A stretch of DNA of 64,000 bases from Oceanimonas smirnovii ATCC BAA-899 (lineage in GTDB: Bacteria > Pseudomonadota > Gammaproteobacteria > Enterobacterales > Aeromonadaceae), in the NCBI RefSeq assembly GCF_000381965.1, contig NZ_KB908456.1, positions 1-64,000 of the forward strand, read 5' to 3'. The notes under the pieces were generated by a model. It was not told the DNA's origin. It saw only the letters and a list, made by a program, of their open reading frames with translations, and ran no database searches. Position numbers and translations under genes: made by a program. Shown in pieces: positions 1 through 9,784 of this stretch. Each line of letters starts with the position of its first letter. The first letter of the stretch is position 1.

Positions 1-10
1 AAAAAGTTGT

Positions 11-86
11 TCCCCCTTAGTTCAGTCGGTAGAACGGCGGACTGTTAATCCGTATGTCGCTGGTTCAAGTCCAGCAGGGGGAGCCA
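11..86 (+). tRNA. tRNA-Asn (anticodon GUU)
   Basis: The 7-bp acceptor stem pairs 11-17 with 76-82, followed by discriminator G83 and a genomically encoded CCA at 84-86. The anticodon loop is 42-48 with GTT at 44-46, flanked by a 5-bp stem. The T-arm carries GGTTCAAGTCC. Total length is 76 nt. The promoter lies outside the window, so it may be the last member of a longer tRNA transcript. A terminator follows immediately. Confidence 0.98.
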
Positions 87-91
87 GTTTC

Positions 92-119
92 AAAAAGCCG
101 GCCTTGTGCCGGCTTTTTT
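92..119 (+). terminator. Rho-independent terminator of tRNA-Asn
   Basis: A-rich arm plus GCCGG (92-101) pairs with CCGGC plus a run of six T (109-119). The loop is 7 nt. It starts 5 nt after the tRNA CCA end. Confidence 0.9.
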
Positions 120-245
120 GTATCTAATCTTCTCTTGTCCCGTTATTGCCTTGTGGCCAGTCTTGTTATTGCTGCGCGCTTGAATCATGATAGTAATCAA
201 GTATGTAGCATCAGCTACTGGTTCCGTTTAACAAGGATGCCAATC

Positions 246-1871
246 ATGCGGGGAACCCCTTCCTTTACTACTGCCCTGCTGTCTGTCGCTGTGGTGTTAA
301 TCCTGCTGAGCTTCATATTGCCATGGCAATGGGCCCACTGGTCTCTGGCTCAGCAATTGCCCTATCCCTGGCTGATGATAGCAGTGCCGTTCGCTTTGCT
401 CAGTTTGTTGTCTTGTGGCTGGCTGTATATTCGCTACCGCCGGCAACAACACGCATTTCAGCAACATGTGCAGTCATTGCTGCATGCTCCTGAAGAGATC
501 ATGCCTGATAGTACTGAGCTGCTGGCTCAGGATGTGCTGGCGCTTTTTCAGCGACTGCAGGCGCAACAGACAGAGCTTCAGCAAAAACTGGAAGAAGCCA
601 GACTGCAGAGCCAGCGCGACAGCCTGACCACCCTGGGAAATCGCTTTGCGTTCCGACACCAGCTAAGTGAGCTGCTGGCCAGTGATAACCGTCTGGCGAC
701 GACAACATTAATGCTGATCCGTGCCAGCGCACTTCAGGATATCAACAGCCGTCATGGCTTTCAGGCCGGTGATCAATACCTGCAGGATATCTCCCGGCTG
801 ATCCGTAAAGTCATTCAGTCGCGCATGGGTGCGCAGGCTTATCGTATCAGTGGCAGTGATATCGCTGTGCTTGTTCCCGGACAGTGTGAGCCCCTGGCCC
901 ATACCATGGGCAATGAGTTACGCCAGGAGCTGTTCCACTATCAGGATGTACATGAGCTGGACTGTGTCGCTTATATTGGCTTTACTCAGCTGTTGCCGGG
1001 TCAGTCCCCGGAAAGCATTCTCATTCGTGCCGACTCCGCGCTGGCGCAGGCGCAAAGCGGTGAACCCAATAGCTGGCGTATGGTGCTGAAAAACAGTGAC
1101 GACGAAGACATGGGTGAAAGTCAGTGGCGACAGCGTCTGCAGAGCATGCTGGATAACGATCGCATTCTGCTGGTGGTACAGCCGGCCAGACTGTTGAAAC
1201 CGGCGCTGCCTGGTTATAACGAAATTTTTACTCACTTTCCAAATGAAAGTGGTGGTGTCTATCCGGCTTCTACCGTCTTTGCCATGTTACAGCGACTGGG
1301 CATGTCCATGCTGTTTGAACAAAAAATCATTGAGATGATTCTGGATCAGGTAGCAAAATGCGATCTTTCCGGACAACGCTGGGCCATTAATCTGACACCC
1401 GCAAGCCTGCAACAGGGTGCTTTTATCATCTGGCTGGAACGAGTATTGATGCGTCATCAGCACATCACCGCCAACCTGGTTTTTGAGCTGGATGAACATG
1501 TACTGGAACATCAGTTGGGCAATGGCAAGCGGCTGCTTGAAATGATCCGTCGCAGTGGGGCCCGCTCGGCCATCAGCCGTTTCGGTCATGGCTATGGCTC
1601 TTTCCGGCTGTTAAAAGACATTAAGCCTGACTATGTCAAACTGGATCCGGAGCTGGTACGTCAGCTGAAAGATGACAATGCCAACCAGCAATTCGTGCGA
1701 ATGATCATCGATCTGGCTCAGCGACTGGGCTGCCATGTGGTGGCAGAAGGGGTAGAAACCGAAGAGCAGAAGCAGATCCTGGAAACCATGTATGTAGACG
1801 GAGTTCAGGGCTACCTGGTAAGCAAGCCCCTGCCCCTTGCAGAGTTTAAAGGTCTGGTGTCTTCAGTTTAA
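246..1871 (+). CDS. Membrane-anchored degenerate GGDEF-EAL protein (CsrD-like)
   Basis: A 541-residue protein. Two hydrophobic helices lie within about residues 5-65, followed by a short coiled linker, a GGDEF-type domain (about 115-275) and an EAL-type domain (about 290-535). Both signatures are broken. SGSDI (202-206) replaces GGDEF and NEI (325-327) stands where EAL should be. The usual ELTES and DDFGTGYSS motifs are also altered, while VAEGVETEEQ is kept. Neither cyclase nor phosphodiesterase activity is therefore expected. E. coli CsrD, which guides decay of CsrB/C RNAs, has the same pattern of two helices plus degenerate GGDEF/EAL, so a CsrD-like or c-di-GMP effector role is plausible but unproven. 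The ATG at 246 is chosen because AAGG sits about 9 nt upstream; the open frame extends back into the tRNA. The 3' end overlaps the convergent neighbour by 26 nt. Confidence 0.85.
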   Translation: MRGTPSFTTALLSVAVVLILLSFILPWQWAHWSLAQQLPYPWLMIAVPFALLSLLSCGWLYIRYRRQQHAFQQHVQSLLHAPEEIMPDSTELLAQDVLALFQRLQAQQTELQQKLEEARLQSQRDSLTTLGNRFAFRHQLSELLASDNRLATTTLMLIRASALQDINSRHGFQAGDQYLQDISRLIRKVIQSRMGAQAYRISGSDIAVLVPGQCEPLAHTMGNELRQELFHYQDVHELDCVAYIGFTQLLPGQSPESILIRADSALAQAQSGEPNSWRMVLKNSDDEDMGESQWRQRLQSMLDNDRILLVVQPARLLKPALPGYNEIFTHFPNESGGVYPASTVFAMLQRLGMSMLFEQKIIEMILDQVAKCDLSGQRWAINLTPASLQQGAFIIWLERVLMRHQHITANLVFELDEHVLEHQLGNGKRLLEMIRRSGARSAISRFGHGYGSFRLLKDIKPDYVKLDPELVRQLKDDNANQQFVRMIIDLAQRLGCHVVAEGVETEEQKQILETMYVDGVQGYLVSKPLPLAEFKGLVSSV

Positions 1872-2340
1872 GCAGGTAATTAATCAGCTCACCCAAATGA
1901 CGGTAGCGGGTGAGCTCTTCTGCACTGTAGCGAGTAGACATGGTAGACGGATTATTGCGATGTTTCAGGTAGCGCATTATCTGCAGGCGGTTAAAACCAC
2001 CTACTTTATATACCAACTGTAACAACTCCTGTACCTGTTCACTATCAAGTCCGCTCAGGGTGCCATAACCCTGCTCCAGCGGCGTATGAACTGTCACCTC
2101 CACTTCCTTCAGCTGGCCCTGCTCCTGCAGATAGTCCAGCCATTGCTCCACATCCATGGGCTTGGCACCGGAAAGCAGCTCAAAGTGCCCGCGCCCGCTA
2201 CGGCAATCGGACAGCAGCATCACGGCCAGCGCGTCATTATCGGCGCTGAATGTCACCTCACCCTGTTCGCTCCAGTCCAACGCCTGTATACGAATATGGG
2301 CTTGATGACCCTCGCCGTCCCTGACCTTAAAATTAAACAC
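1846..2340 (-). CDS. Hypothetical protein, 164 aa
   Basis: Begins at a GTG preceded by GGAG about 5 nt upstream. The protein is soluble, acidic in its N-terminal half, and has no signal peptide or membrane segment. The N-terminal half looks beta-rich, with alternating hydrophobic residues around QALDWSEQGEVTF. The C-terminal half is helical and basic. I do not recognise the family. It is divergent from the MerR gene and its stop overlaps the end of the GGDEF-EAL gene, a tail-to-tail arrangement. Being divergent from a regulator makes it a possible target of that regulator, but nothing in the sequence proves this. Confidence 0.7.
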   Translation of the reverse strand: MFNFKVRDGEGHQAHIRIQALDWSEQGEVTFSADNDALAVMLLSDCRSGRGHFELLSGAKPMDVEQWLDYLQEQGQLKEVEVTVHTPLEQGYGTLSGLDSEQVQELLQLVYKVGGFNRLQIMRYLKHRNNPSTMSTRYSAEELTRYRHLGELINYLLKLKTPDL

Positions 2341-2477
2341 GCCGTCTCCGCCGGTTGCCTTAAAACATCAATCTTGGCGTAATAGCCTGTGTGAGTCAAA
2401 GCCGGACTTCACAGCCCGCCGCCATGGGTGTAAGGTTCGCCGCTCAGACTTGTTTTTATGTTGTAGCAGGAGTTGTC

Positions 2478-2873
2478 ATGATGCCCAATAAGGAAGTTAC
2501 CTACACTATCTCCGAGCTGGCTGACGAGTTTGATATCACCCCCCGTACTCTTCGTCATTATGAAGAACTGGGCCTGATTATGCCCAAGCGCAAAGGTAAT
2601 ACCCGCATATACAGTCATAAGGATCGTATTCGTCTCACTCTGACTCTGCGCGGCCGGCGTTTGGGCTTCAGTCTGGCGGAAATGGGTGAGTTGTTTGAAC
2701 TCTATGATGCCGAGCACAGTACCCGGCCCCAGCTGCATTCCATGGTGGCCATGATCGCAGAAAAACGCATTATGCTGCAGCAACAGCAGGACGATATTGA
2801 AAAGGTGCTGGCCGAGCTCGACGCCGCCGATATCAAGGCCAAGGAAGCGCTGGAGAAAATGAAACACCACTAA
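2478..2873 (+). CDS. MerR-family transcriptional regulator (LiuR-like)
   Basis: A 131-residue protein. An N-terminal MerR helix-turn-helix (about residues 7-75) contains YTISELADEFDITPRTLRHY and a wing with RIYSHKDRIRL. It is followed by GRRLGFSLAEMGELFELYD and a long C-terminal coiled-coil helix for dimerisation. This layout resembles LiuR, the regulator of leucine/isovalerate catabolism genes, more than the metal-sensing MerR proteins. No metal-binding cysteines are visible. The start is ATG 2478 or the adjacent ATG 2481; AGGAG at 2468-2472 serves either. No liu genes lie in the window, so the target is unknown. Translation could extend upstream to 2391, but that segment is unlike the family. 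Confidence 0.85.
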   Translation: MMPNKEVTYTISELADEFDITPRTLRHYEELGLIMPKRKGNTRIYSHKDRIRLTLTLRGRRLGFSLAEMGELFELYDAEHSTRPQLHSMVAMIAEKRIMLQQQQDDIEKVLAELDAADIKAKEALEKMKHH

Positions 2874-2882
2874 CTAAAAGAC

Positions 2883-3004
2883 AGCTGTAAGCTGTAAGCC
2901 ATCAGTGGTGTGGTTTGAAGGTACTGAGCCGTATTTGCAGGTAAAACTTCGCACGTGCAGGCAACGCAGAATAACTTACCGCTGACAGCTTATGGCTTAC
3001 AGCT
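2883..3004. repeat. Inverted heptamer-repeat element A
   Basis: The left arm is AGCTGTA, AGCTGTA, AGCCATC (2883-2903). The right arm, read on the minus strand, is AGCTGTA, AGCCATA, AGCTGTC, AGC (3004-2981). The spacer between the arms is about 77 nt. It sits between the convergent MerR and aroA genes. The same design and partly similar spacer text occur at 63568-63727. Confidence 0.75.
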
Positions 3005-3005
3005 C

Positions 3006-3034
3006 AAAAGCGCCCCGCTTTTGCAGGGCGCTTT
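3006..3034 (-). terminator. Rho-independent terminator after aroA
   Basis: On the minus strand, AAAGCGCCC pairs perfectly with GGGCGCTTT around a 10-nt loop and ends in TTTT. It begins 2 nt beyond the aroA stop codon and directly abuts repeat element A. Confidence 0.75.
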
Positions 3035-3036
3035 GA

Positions 3037-4317
3037 TTAGTGGCTGATACTGTCGAGCTTGTCGAAATAGTCCGGGAAGGTCTTGGAGGTACAGCCCGGG
3101 TCAAGAATGATCACCGGCGTGTCACTCAGCGCCACCAGCGAGAAACACATGGCAATGCGGTGATCGTTATAAGTGGCAATCTCCGCTGCCTGCAGCTGAG
3201 CAGCCGGATTGACCACCAGGTAATCTTCACCTTCTTCCACCTCTACCCCCAGCTTTTTCAGCTCGGTGGCCATGGCATACAGCCTATCGGTTTCCTTGAC
3301 CCGCCAGTTGTAAATATTACGAATACGGGTGGTCCCTTCGGCAAACAGCGCGGCGGTGGCAATGGTCATGGCCGCATCGGGAATATGGTTCATGTCCATG
3401 TCTACCGCCTGCAGCGCACCGGCATGCTCAGCCTCGATAAAGTCATCACCCCAGGTGATTTTCGCGCCCATGGCTTCCAGTACATCGGCAAAGCGAATAT
3501 CACCCTGAATGCTGTCGCGGCCGATACCGGTTACCCGCACTTTGCCCTTGATGGCACCGGCGGCCAGGAAGTAAGACGCAGAAGACGCATCCCCTTCCAC
3601 CAGAAAGTCACCCGGCGACACATAGGTCTGGTTACCGGTGATGTAAAAGGTCTGGTAGTTATCGTGCTCTATCACCACCCCGAATTGTTTCATGATGTGA
3701 AGGGTAATATCGATATAGGGCTTGGAAACCAGCTCACCTTTAATATGAATGCGGGTATCACCGGAGGCCATGGGAGCCGCCATTAAGAAGGCAGTCAGAA
3801 ACTGGCTGGAGACGGAGCCGTCAATGTGCACATCCCCCCCCCACAGGCCCTTGCCGTTAATGAATACCGGCGGATAACCATCGGTTTTGAGGTAGCTGAT
3901 ATCAGCACCGGCTTCCCGCAATGCATCCACCAGATGACCAATGGGACGCTCCCACATGCGCGGCTCCCCGGTGAGGGTAAATTCACCTGAACCAAGGCAC
4001 AAGGCGGCACAGAGTGGTCGCATGGCGGTGCCAGCATTGCCCAGAAACAGCGACAAGGGCTCATTGGCACTGAAGGCCCGGCCCAGACCGTGTACCACAC
4101 ATTCGGTCTTGTCGTCCGACAGCTCATACTGCACACCCAGTTGTTTAAGGGCATCCAGCATATGACGAATGTCGTCACTGTCGAGGAGGTTGGTCAGGCG
4201 GGTAGTACCTTGCGCCAGCGCGGCCAGCAACAGGGCCCGGTTGGATACCGACTTGGAGCCGGGCAGGTTAACCGTGCCCTCCACCCGGGCAATGGGGAAT
4301 AATTTAAGGCGTTCCAT
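3037..4317 (-). CDS. aroA: 3-phosphoshikimate 1-carboxyvinyltransferase (EPSP synthase)
   Basis: A 426-residue cytoplasmic enzyme that joins phosphoenolpyruvate to shikimate-3-phosphate in chorismate synthesis. LPGSKS (18-23, Lys22) and GNAGTAMRP (93-101) mark a class I, normally glyphosate-sensitive enzyme, with the wild-type Gly96, Ala98 and Pro101. [11 protein letters not shown] and, near the C-terminus, NDHRIAM complete the signatures. The ATG at 4317 has AGGAAG just upstream; the open frame extends 9 codons further but lacks a ribosome site. It lies 82 nt after hisC and in the same direction as serC and hisC. A perfect 9-bp hairpin sits in the gap before it. Confidence 0.98.
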   Translation of the reverse strand: MERLKLFPIARVEGTVNLPGSKSVSNRALLLAALAQGTTRLTNLLDSDDIRHMLDALKQLGVQYELSDDKTECVVHGLGRAFSANEPLSLFLGNAGTAMRPLCAALCLGSGEFTLTGEPRMWERPIGHLVDALREAGADISYLKTDGYPPVFINGKGLWGGDVHIDGSVSSQFLTAFLMAAPMASGDTRIHIKGELVSKPYIDITLHIMKQFGVVIEHDNYQTFYITGNQTYVSPGDFLVEGDASSASYFLAAGAIKGKVRVTGIGRDSIQGDIRFADVLEAMGAKITWGDDFIEAEHAGALQAVDMDMNHIPDAAMTIATAALFAEGTTRIRNIYNWRVKETDRLYAMATELKKLGVEVEEGEDYLVVNPAAQLQAAEIATYNDHRIAMCFSLVALSDTPVIILDPGCTSKTFPDYFDKLDSISH

Positions 4318-4350
4318 AATCTTCCTGAAGATGGGATAAAACATTAGAGG

Positions 4351-4373
4351 CTGTCCTGACGTTATCAGGACAG
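4351..4373 (-). promoter_or_regulatory. Perfect 9-bp hairpin in the hisC-aroA leader
   Basis: CTGTCCTGA and TCAGGACAG are exact inverted arms around a 5-nt loop, between the hisC stop and the aroA ribosome-binding site. The next transcribed bases are not a clean T run, so it is not a canonical terminator. It could be a processing, stability or attenuation element, or a protein-binding palindrome. Confidence 0.5.
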
Positions 4374-4399
4374 CGTCATCAGGGCAAGCAGCGTGCCTG

Positions 4400-5500
4400 T
4401 CAGCCCAGTACCTTGCTGAGCGCTGCTATACAGCGCCGGTTTTCGGCTTCAAGACCAATGCTGATACGCAGACAGGTGGGCAAGCCGTAGCCGGCAATGG
4501 GCCGCACTATCACGCCTTCCCGCAGCAGGGCTTCATACACGGGGCCGGCATTGCGTTCCAGATCCAGGGTAATAAAGTTGCCTTTTGAGGGAATATACTT
4601 AAGACCACGTTCGTTAAAGAAAGCTTCATACATGGCCATGCCCTGATTATTAAGAGCAACTGCTTCGGCCAGATAAGCCTCATCAGCCAGGGCTGCTTCC
4701 GCCGCCGCCAGCGCCAGACTGTTGCAGTTAAAGGGCTCACGCACCCGGTTCAGTACCGACACCAGCTCGGGATGACACACCATGTAACCGACCCGCAGCC
4801 CCGCCAGACCATAGGCCTTGGAGAAGGTACGGGACACAATCAGGTTCGGATATGCACTCAGCCAGTCAATGGACGGCAGCCGCTCTTCCTCGGCCACATA
4901 TTCGGTATAGGCCTCATCCAGTACCACCAGTACCGTTTCCGGCACGCGGTCCATAAAGGCTTTCACCTCATCCTTGGAAAGAAAGGTGCCTGTGGGGTTG
5001 TTGGGATTGGTGATGCACACCAGCCGGGTAGCGGGAGTGATCGCCGCCGCCATGGCGTCGAGATCATGACCGCAGTTTACTGCCGGCACTTCCACTGCCC
5101 TGGCACCGTGAGCCTGAGTGGCCATGGCATACACAATAAAGGTGTACTGGGAATAAATCACTTCCTGCTCTCGCCCCACAAAGGTGTGGAACAGCAGATC
5201 AATCAGCTCGTTGGAGCCGTTGCCCAAAATAAGTTGATCGGTGTTTACCTTCAGCTTGTGGGCCAGCGCCGTTTTCAGGGCAAAGCCGTTGGCATCGGGG
5301 TAACGGGCCAGCTCCGGCAGCGCTTTCTGAATGGCAGCAATGGCCTTGGAGCCCGGACCCAGCGGGTTTTCGTTCGAGGCCAGCTTGACGCTATGACTGA
5401 TGCCAAGCTCCCGCTCCAGCTCTTCTACCGGCTTGCCCGGCTGATAAGGATGCAGACCCGGCACCCCCGGGTTGGCCAGGGCCAGAAAATCAATACTCAC
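4400..5500 (-). CDS. hisC: Histidinol-phosphate aminotransferase
   Basis: A 366-residue fold-type I PLP aminotransferase, converting imidazole-acetol phosphate to histidinol phosphate. Visible motifs are NENPLGPG (43-50), NPNNPTG (165-171), DEAY (195-198) and the [17 protein letters not shown] segment with PLP lysine Lys228. The length fits the HisC2 subfamily. It starts with GTG, with AGGAG 5 nt upstream. It is not in a his operon; it sits between serC and aroA, an arrangement also seen in other bacteria where this enzyme may additionally serve aromatic amino acid transamination. A 408-nt repeat-bearing gap separates it from serC upstream. Confidence 0.93.
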   Translation of the reverse strand: MSIDFLALANPGVPGLHPYQPGKPVEELERELGISHSVKLASNENPLGPGSKAIAAIQKALPELARYPDANGFALKTALAHKLKVNTDQLILGNGSNELIDLLFHTFVGREQEVIYSQYTFIVYAMATQAHGARAVEVPAVNCGHDLDAMAAAITPATRLVCITNPNNPTGTFLSKDEVKAFMDRVPETVLVVLDEAYTEYVAEEERLPSIDWLSAYPNLIVSRTFSKAYGLAGLRVGYMVCHPELVSVLNRVREPFNCNSLALAAAEAALADEAYLAEAVALNNQGMAMYEAFFNERGLKYIPSKGNFITLDLERNAGPVYEALLREGVIVRPIAGYGLPTCLRISIGLEAENRRCIAALSKVLG

Positions 5501-5752
5501 GTTGGCTCCTTGTATGTGCTCTGATGACCTGTTTCTTGGTCAGAATGTTTTGCCGCTTGCTGAACCGTGCACTTCCGTCGGACAAAGCGCACTGCTTCTC
5601 CGGCACGCCGTGAATACCTCCCTGTAGGCTCCACTGCGCCATCCATGGCGCAGAGGGCGCGGCGAAGCAGACACCCTTTGCCCTCCTGGGTTCAGCACGG
5701 TGTTGTCTGCCGACTTTAAACAGCCAGCACCGAAGCTTAACGAAGCAGCAGT
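5501..5752. other. serC-hisC gap, proximal part: no credible gene
   Basis: The only open frame here is a cysteine/tryptophan-rich 116-codon minus-strand frame that does not look like a protein. The segment 5590-5680 contains a recognisable intergenic text (GTGAATACCTCCCTGTAGGC, then the palindrome-like GCGCCATCCATGGCGC). I associate such text with dispersed repeats in marine gammaproteobacteria; this is recollection only and untested. Confidence 0.5.
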
Positions 5753-5844
5753 GGGGATTGCCGGAGCCGACCATAAAATGCCATGGATGGCATTTTCGAG
5801 CGCCCCATGGAGGGGCTTGAAGCGTGTCGGCGGAGCGCAACCGC
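5753..5844 (+). repeat. Dispersed intergenic element, short copy
   Basis: The left end is GGGGATTGCCGGAGCCGACC and the right end is GAAGCGTGTCGGCGGAGCGC. Both ends recur in the same relative order, on the opposite strand, at 50014-50237. The two ends are imperfect inverted repeats of each other (TTGC...GCCGAC). The interiors differ in length and sequence: about 50 versus 180 nt. Each copy lies in the gap between two co-directional biosynthetic genes. Confidence 0.7.
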
Positions 5845-5908
5845 GCTGCTGCTTCGCATTACGAGTTCACAGCAATTCGTGACTTAAAGACAGCTTAAGA
5901 CTTAACGC

Positions 5909-6994
5909 TTATTTCGCGTGCCGCTTGGCGAAGTCGTCCATAAAGTCGACCAGCGCCTGTACGCCCTCAATGGGCATGGCGTTGTATACGCTGGCACGCA
6001 TGCCGCCCACAATGCGGTGACCCTTGAGCGCCAGCAGGCCGGCTTCCTTTGATTCCTTTAGGAAGGCCTCGTTCAGTGACTCATCCTTCAGCTGGAACGG
6101 AATGTTCATCCAGGAACGGGCACTGGGGTGAACCCGGTTCTCATAAAAGTCGCTGGCATCCACATAGCCGTACAGCAGTTCGGCCTTGGCCTGATTCTGC
6201 TTGCCAATGGCTTCCACACCACCTTTTTCCTTCAGCCACTGGAATACCAGACCAGCCAGGTACCAGGCATAGGTAGGCGGCGTGTTGAGCATGGAGTCGG
6301 CCTTGGCCATGGCGGCGTAGTCCATAATGGCCGGCACATTCGGGCATGCCTGGCTGAGCAAGTCATCACGTACAATCACCACCGCCAGGCCGGACGGGCC
6401 TATGTTCTTCTGAGCGCCGGCATAGATGATGCCGAACTTGCTCACGTCCACCGGACGGGAAAGAATGGTGGACGACATGTCCGCTACCAGGGGCACGTCA
6501 CCGGTGTCGGGAATAAAGTCATACTCTATGCCTTCCACGGTTTCGTTCGGGCAGTAGTGCACATAGGCAGCGGTGGGATCCAGATCCCAGCTTTTGGCCA
6601 GTTTGCGCGGGCCTTCACCGGCATCAAAGCCGTCCAGCACCCGTACGGTTCCCACTTTTTCCGCCTCGGCCACTGCCGAGCGGGACCACTGACCGGTCAC
6701 GATATAGTCGGCTTTGGCGTTTTTGCCCATCAGGTTCAGCGCTACAGCGGCAAACTGGCCGCGACCACCGCCCTGCAGAAACAGTACCTTGTAATTGTCG
6801 GGGATGCGCATCAGCTCACGCAGATCCCGTTCGGCCTGCTCCGCTACTGCGATATAGTCGGCACCCCGGTGGCTTAGCTCCATCACCGACACACCCAGGC
6901 CGTTAAAGTCGCGAAACTCGGCCTGTGCCTTTTGCATCACCTCAACCGGCAGCATGGCCGGACCTGCGCTGAAGTTGTAAACCATCTTTCCCAT
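5909..6994 (-). CDS. serC: Phosphoserine aminotransferase
   Basis: A 361-residue PLP enzyme of serine (and pyridoxal) biosynthesis that converts 3-phosphohydroxypyruvate to phosphoserine. Signatures are [11 protein letters not shown] at the N-terminus, QGGGRGQF (75-82) and [12 protein letters not shown] (191-202) with PLP lysine Lys196. The start is ATG 6994 with AGGG upstream; an in-frame ATG three codons later is the alternative. In enterics serC and aroA are adjacent; here hisC lies between them. The gyrA terminator lies in the 133-nt upstream gap, so serC probably has its own promoter there. Confidence 0.97.
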   Translation of the reverse strand: MGKMVYNFSAGPAMLPVEVMQKAQAEFRDFNGLGVSVMELSHRGADYIAVAEQAERDLRELMRIPDNYKVLFLQGGGRGQFAAVALNLMGKNAKADYIVTGQWSRSAVAEAEKVGTVRVLDGFDAGEGPRKLAKSWDLDPTAAYVHYCPNETVEGIEYDFIPDTGDVPLVADMSSTILSRPVDVSKFGIIYAGAQKNIGPSGLAVVIVRDDLLSQACPNVPAIMDYAAMAKADSMLNTPPTYAWYLAGLVFQWLKEKGGVEAIGKQNQAKAELLYGYVDASDFYENRVHPSARSWMNIPFQLKDESLNEAFLKESKEAGLLALKGHRIVGGMRASVYNAMPIEGVQALVDFMDDFAKRHAK

Positions 6995-7097
6995 TTTCCC
7001 TGAATTAACCTGCTAATGTTGAGCGTCTGAATCTTGACGCCTATTCGTTTTACACGCCACCACAGCGCCAAGTCAAAACCAAATATGACTCTGCGCA

Positions 7098-7120
7098 CAA
7101 AAAAGAGGCCCGCAGGCCTC
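7098..7120 (-). terminator. Rho-independent terminator after gyrA
   Basis: On the minus strand, GAGGCC-TGCG-GGCCTC is followed by six T residues. It lies 8 nt beyond the gyrA stop. Confidence 0.93.
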
Positions 7121-7127
7121 ATTCTGA

Positions 7128-9734
7128 TTACTCTTCACTGGCCGGCTCAGCATCACTGGCGTCACCGGATTCCTGACCTTCTTCCCCTTCTATGGGCTCG
7201 TCGTCTTCCGGCTCTTCAATGCGCTGCAGACCTACTACCTGCTCGTCTTCTCCGGTACGGATCAAACGCACGCCGGCGGTGTTACGTCCTACCAGGCTGA
7301 CTTCCGACACCCGGGTGCGCACCAGAATGCCACCATTGGTGATCAGCATAATTTCATTACTGTCATCCACCTGAATGGCCCCCACCACGGCACCGTTGCG
7401 GTCGCTCACCTTGATGGACACCACACCCAGTGTAGCCCGGCTCTTGGTCGGATATTCCTCAAGGGAAGTGCGCTTGCCGTAGCCGTTGGCGGTGGCGGTC
7501 AGAATGGCACCCTCGCCGCGGGGCACTATCAGTGATACCACACTGTCCTGCTCGCCCAGACGAATACCGCGCACCCCGGTGGCGGTGCGGCCCATGGAGC
7601 GCACCTGATCTTCATGGAAGCGCACCACCTTGCCCGCATCAGAGAACAACATGATTTCGTTGTCACCATCGGTAATGTCCACGCCAATCAGCTCGTCCCC
7701 TTCGGTCAGATTGATGGCGCGAATGCCCGAGGCCAGCGGCCGGCTGAAGGCAGTCAGCTCGGTTTTCTTCACAGTGCCGTGGCGGGTGGCAAAGAATACC
7801 GCCTTGTCATCGGCATATTCCTTCACCGGCAAAATGGCGGTAATACGCTCATGCTCACCCAGCGGCAGCAGATTGACGATGGGCCGTCCGCGGGCGGTGC
7901 GGCTGGCTTCCGGCAGCTGATAGACCTTGAGCCAGTACACCTTGCCAGCAGTAGAGAAGCACAGAATGGTGTCGTGGGTGTTGGCCACCAGCAGCCGCTC
8001 GACGAAGTCTTCTTCCTTCATGCGGGTGGCCGACTTGCCACGGCCACCGCGACGCTGGGCCTCGTAGTCGGTCAGCGGCTGATACTTGACGTAGCCCTGA
8101 TGCGACAGGGTCACCACCACATCTTCCTGGGTGATCAGGTCTTCCAGGTTGATCTCGGCGCTGGAAGTGGTGATCTCGGTGCGGCGCTGATCGCCAAACT
8201 GCTCCTTGATCGCTTCCAGCTCTTCGCGGATCACTTCCATCAGGCGGGACGGGCTGTTCAGAATGTGCAGCAGCTCGGCAATCTGCTCCAGCAGCGCCTG
8301 GTATTCTTCCAGGATCTTCTCATGCTCAAGACCGGTCAGACGGTGCAGACGCAGCTCCAGAATGGCCTGAGCCTGCTGCTCGGTCAGGTAGTACTGGCCA
8401 TCGCGAATACCGAATTCCGGCTCCAGCCATTCAGGGCGGGCGGCGTCGTCACCGGCACGTTCCAGCATGCTGGCCACATTGCCCAGCTCCCAGCCCTGAG
8501 CCAGCAGACCGGCTTTGGCTTCCGCCGGAGTCGGTGAGCGACGGATCAGCTCAATCACAGGATCAATATTGGCCAGCGCAATGGCCAGACCTTCCAGGAT
8601 ATGGGCCCGGTCCCGCGCCTTGCGCAATTCAAACACGGTGCGGCGGGTAACCACTTCGCGCCGGTGCTGAATAAAGCATTCCAGCATGTCTTTCAGATTG
8701 AAGGTGCGCGGCTGGTTGTTGTCCAGCGCCACCATGTTGATGCCGAACACAGTCTGCATCTGGGTCTGGGCATACAGGTTGTTGAGGATCACCTCGCCCA
8801 CTTCGCCCCGGCGTACTTCAATTACAATACGCATGCCGTCTTTATCGGACTCATCACGCAGGGCGGAGATGCCCTCAATGCGCTTTTCCTTGACCAGCTC
8901 GGCGATTTTTTCAATCAGGCGCGCCTTGTTTACCTGGTAAGGCAGCTCGGAGACGATAATGGTCTCACGATTAGTTTTTTCGTCTACTTCTATATCAGCC
9001 AGGGCGCGCACGTAGATCTTGCCACGGCCGGTGCGGTAGGCATCGAGAATGCCCGATTTGCCGTTAATGATGCCGCCGGTAGGAAAGTCCGGACCGGGGA
9101 TCAGCTCAATCAGCTGATCAATGCTGATGTGCTCATCGTCAATCAGTGCCAGGCAGCCATCCACCACTTCATTGAGGTTATGGGGCGGAATATTGGTGGC
9201 CATGCCCACAGCAATACCGGAAGAGCCGTTCACCAGCAGGTTAGGCACCTTGGTGGGCATCACCGCCGGAATCATTTCGGTGCCGTCGTAGTTGGCTACC
9301 CAGTCAACGGTCTCTTTATCGAGATCCGCCAGCAGCTCATGAGCAATTTTATCCATGCGAACTTCGGTATAACGCATGGCGGCAGCAGAGTCGCCGTCTA
9401 CCGAGCCGAAGTTACCCTGGCCGTCGACCAGGGTATAACGCATGGAAAAATCCTGAGCCATGCGCACTATGGTGTCATAAACCGCGCTGTCGCCGTGGGG
9501 GTGATATTTACCTATTACGTCACCCACTACACGGGCCGACTTTTTATAAGGTTTGTTCCAGTCGTTGCCGAGCTCGTTCATAGCGAACAGCACGCGGCGA
9601 TGCACCGGCTTCAGGCCGTCTCTAACATCAGGAAGCGCACGCCCCACGATCACGCTCATGGCGTAATCGAGGTAGGAGCGTTTCAGCTCTTCCTCAATGT
9701 TGATCGGCATGATTTCTCGGGCCAAATCGGTCAT
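7128..9734 (-). CDS. gyrA: DNA gyrase subunit A
   Basis: An 868-residue breakage-reunion subunit of the A2B2 gyrase that introduces negative supercoils. Catalytic Tyr122 lies in AMRYTEVRM. The quinolone-resistance region [17 protein letters not shown] keeps the susceptible residues Ser83 and Asp87. The C-terminal half carries beta-pinwheel repeats with the GyrA box QRRGGRGK. The protein ends in a strongly acidic tail, as in other gammaproteobacterial GyrA. The length is close to the 875 residues of E. coli. It is divergent from ubiG, as in E. coli, and has its own terminator. Confidence 0.99.
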   Translation of the reverse strand: MTDLAREIMPINIEEELKRSYLDYAMSVIVGRALPDVRDGLKPVHRRVLFAMNELGNDWNKPYKKSARVVGDVIGKYHPHGDSAVYDTIVRMAQDFSMRYTLVDGQGNFGSVDGDSAAAMRYTEVRMDKIAHELLADLDKETVDWVANYDGTEMIPAVMPTKVPNLLVNGSSGIAVGMATNIPPHNLNEVVDGCLALIDDEHISIDQLIELIPGPDFPTGGIINGKSGILDAYRTGRGKIYVRALADIEVDEKTNRETIIVSELPYQVNKARLIEKIAELVKEKRIEGISALRDESDKDGMRIVIEVRRGEVGEVILNNLYAQTQMQTVFGINMVALDNNQPRTFNLKDMLECFIQHRREVVTRRTVFELRKARDRAHILEGLAIALANIDPVIELIRRSPTPAEAKAGLLAQGWELGNVASMLERAGDDAARPEWLEPEFGIRDGQYYLTEQQAQAILELRLHRLTGLEHEKILEEYQALLEQIAELLHILNSPSRLMEVIREELEAIKEQFGDQRRTEITTSSAEINLEDLITQEDVVVTLSHQGYVKYQPLTDYEAQRRGGRGKSATRMKEEDFVERLLVANTHDTILCFSTAGKVYWLKVYQLPEASRTARGRPIVNLLPLGEHERITAILPVKEYADDKAVFFATRHGTVKKTELTAFSRPLASGIRAINLTEGDELIGVDITDGDNEIMLFSDAGKVVRFHEDQVRSMGRTATGVRGIRLGEQDSVVSLIVPRGEGAILTATANGYGKRTSLEEYPTKSRATLGVVSIKVSDRNGAVVGAIQVDDSNEIMLITNGGILVRTRVSEVSLVGRNTAGVRLIRTGEDEQVVGLQRIEEPEDDEPIEGEEGQESGDASDAEPASEE

Positions 9735-9784
9735 AGCAAGCCTTGTCCCCAGGTTATTGATTATATGGCTTTAAAAAGCGTGCC

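Noticed and set aside
5490..5840. 116-codon minus-strand frame in the serC-hisC gap
   Set aside because: Overlaps the hisC start, is built from repeat sequence and has a Cys/Trp/Arg composition unlike neighbouring proteins.
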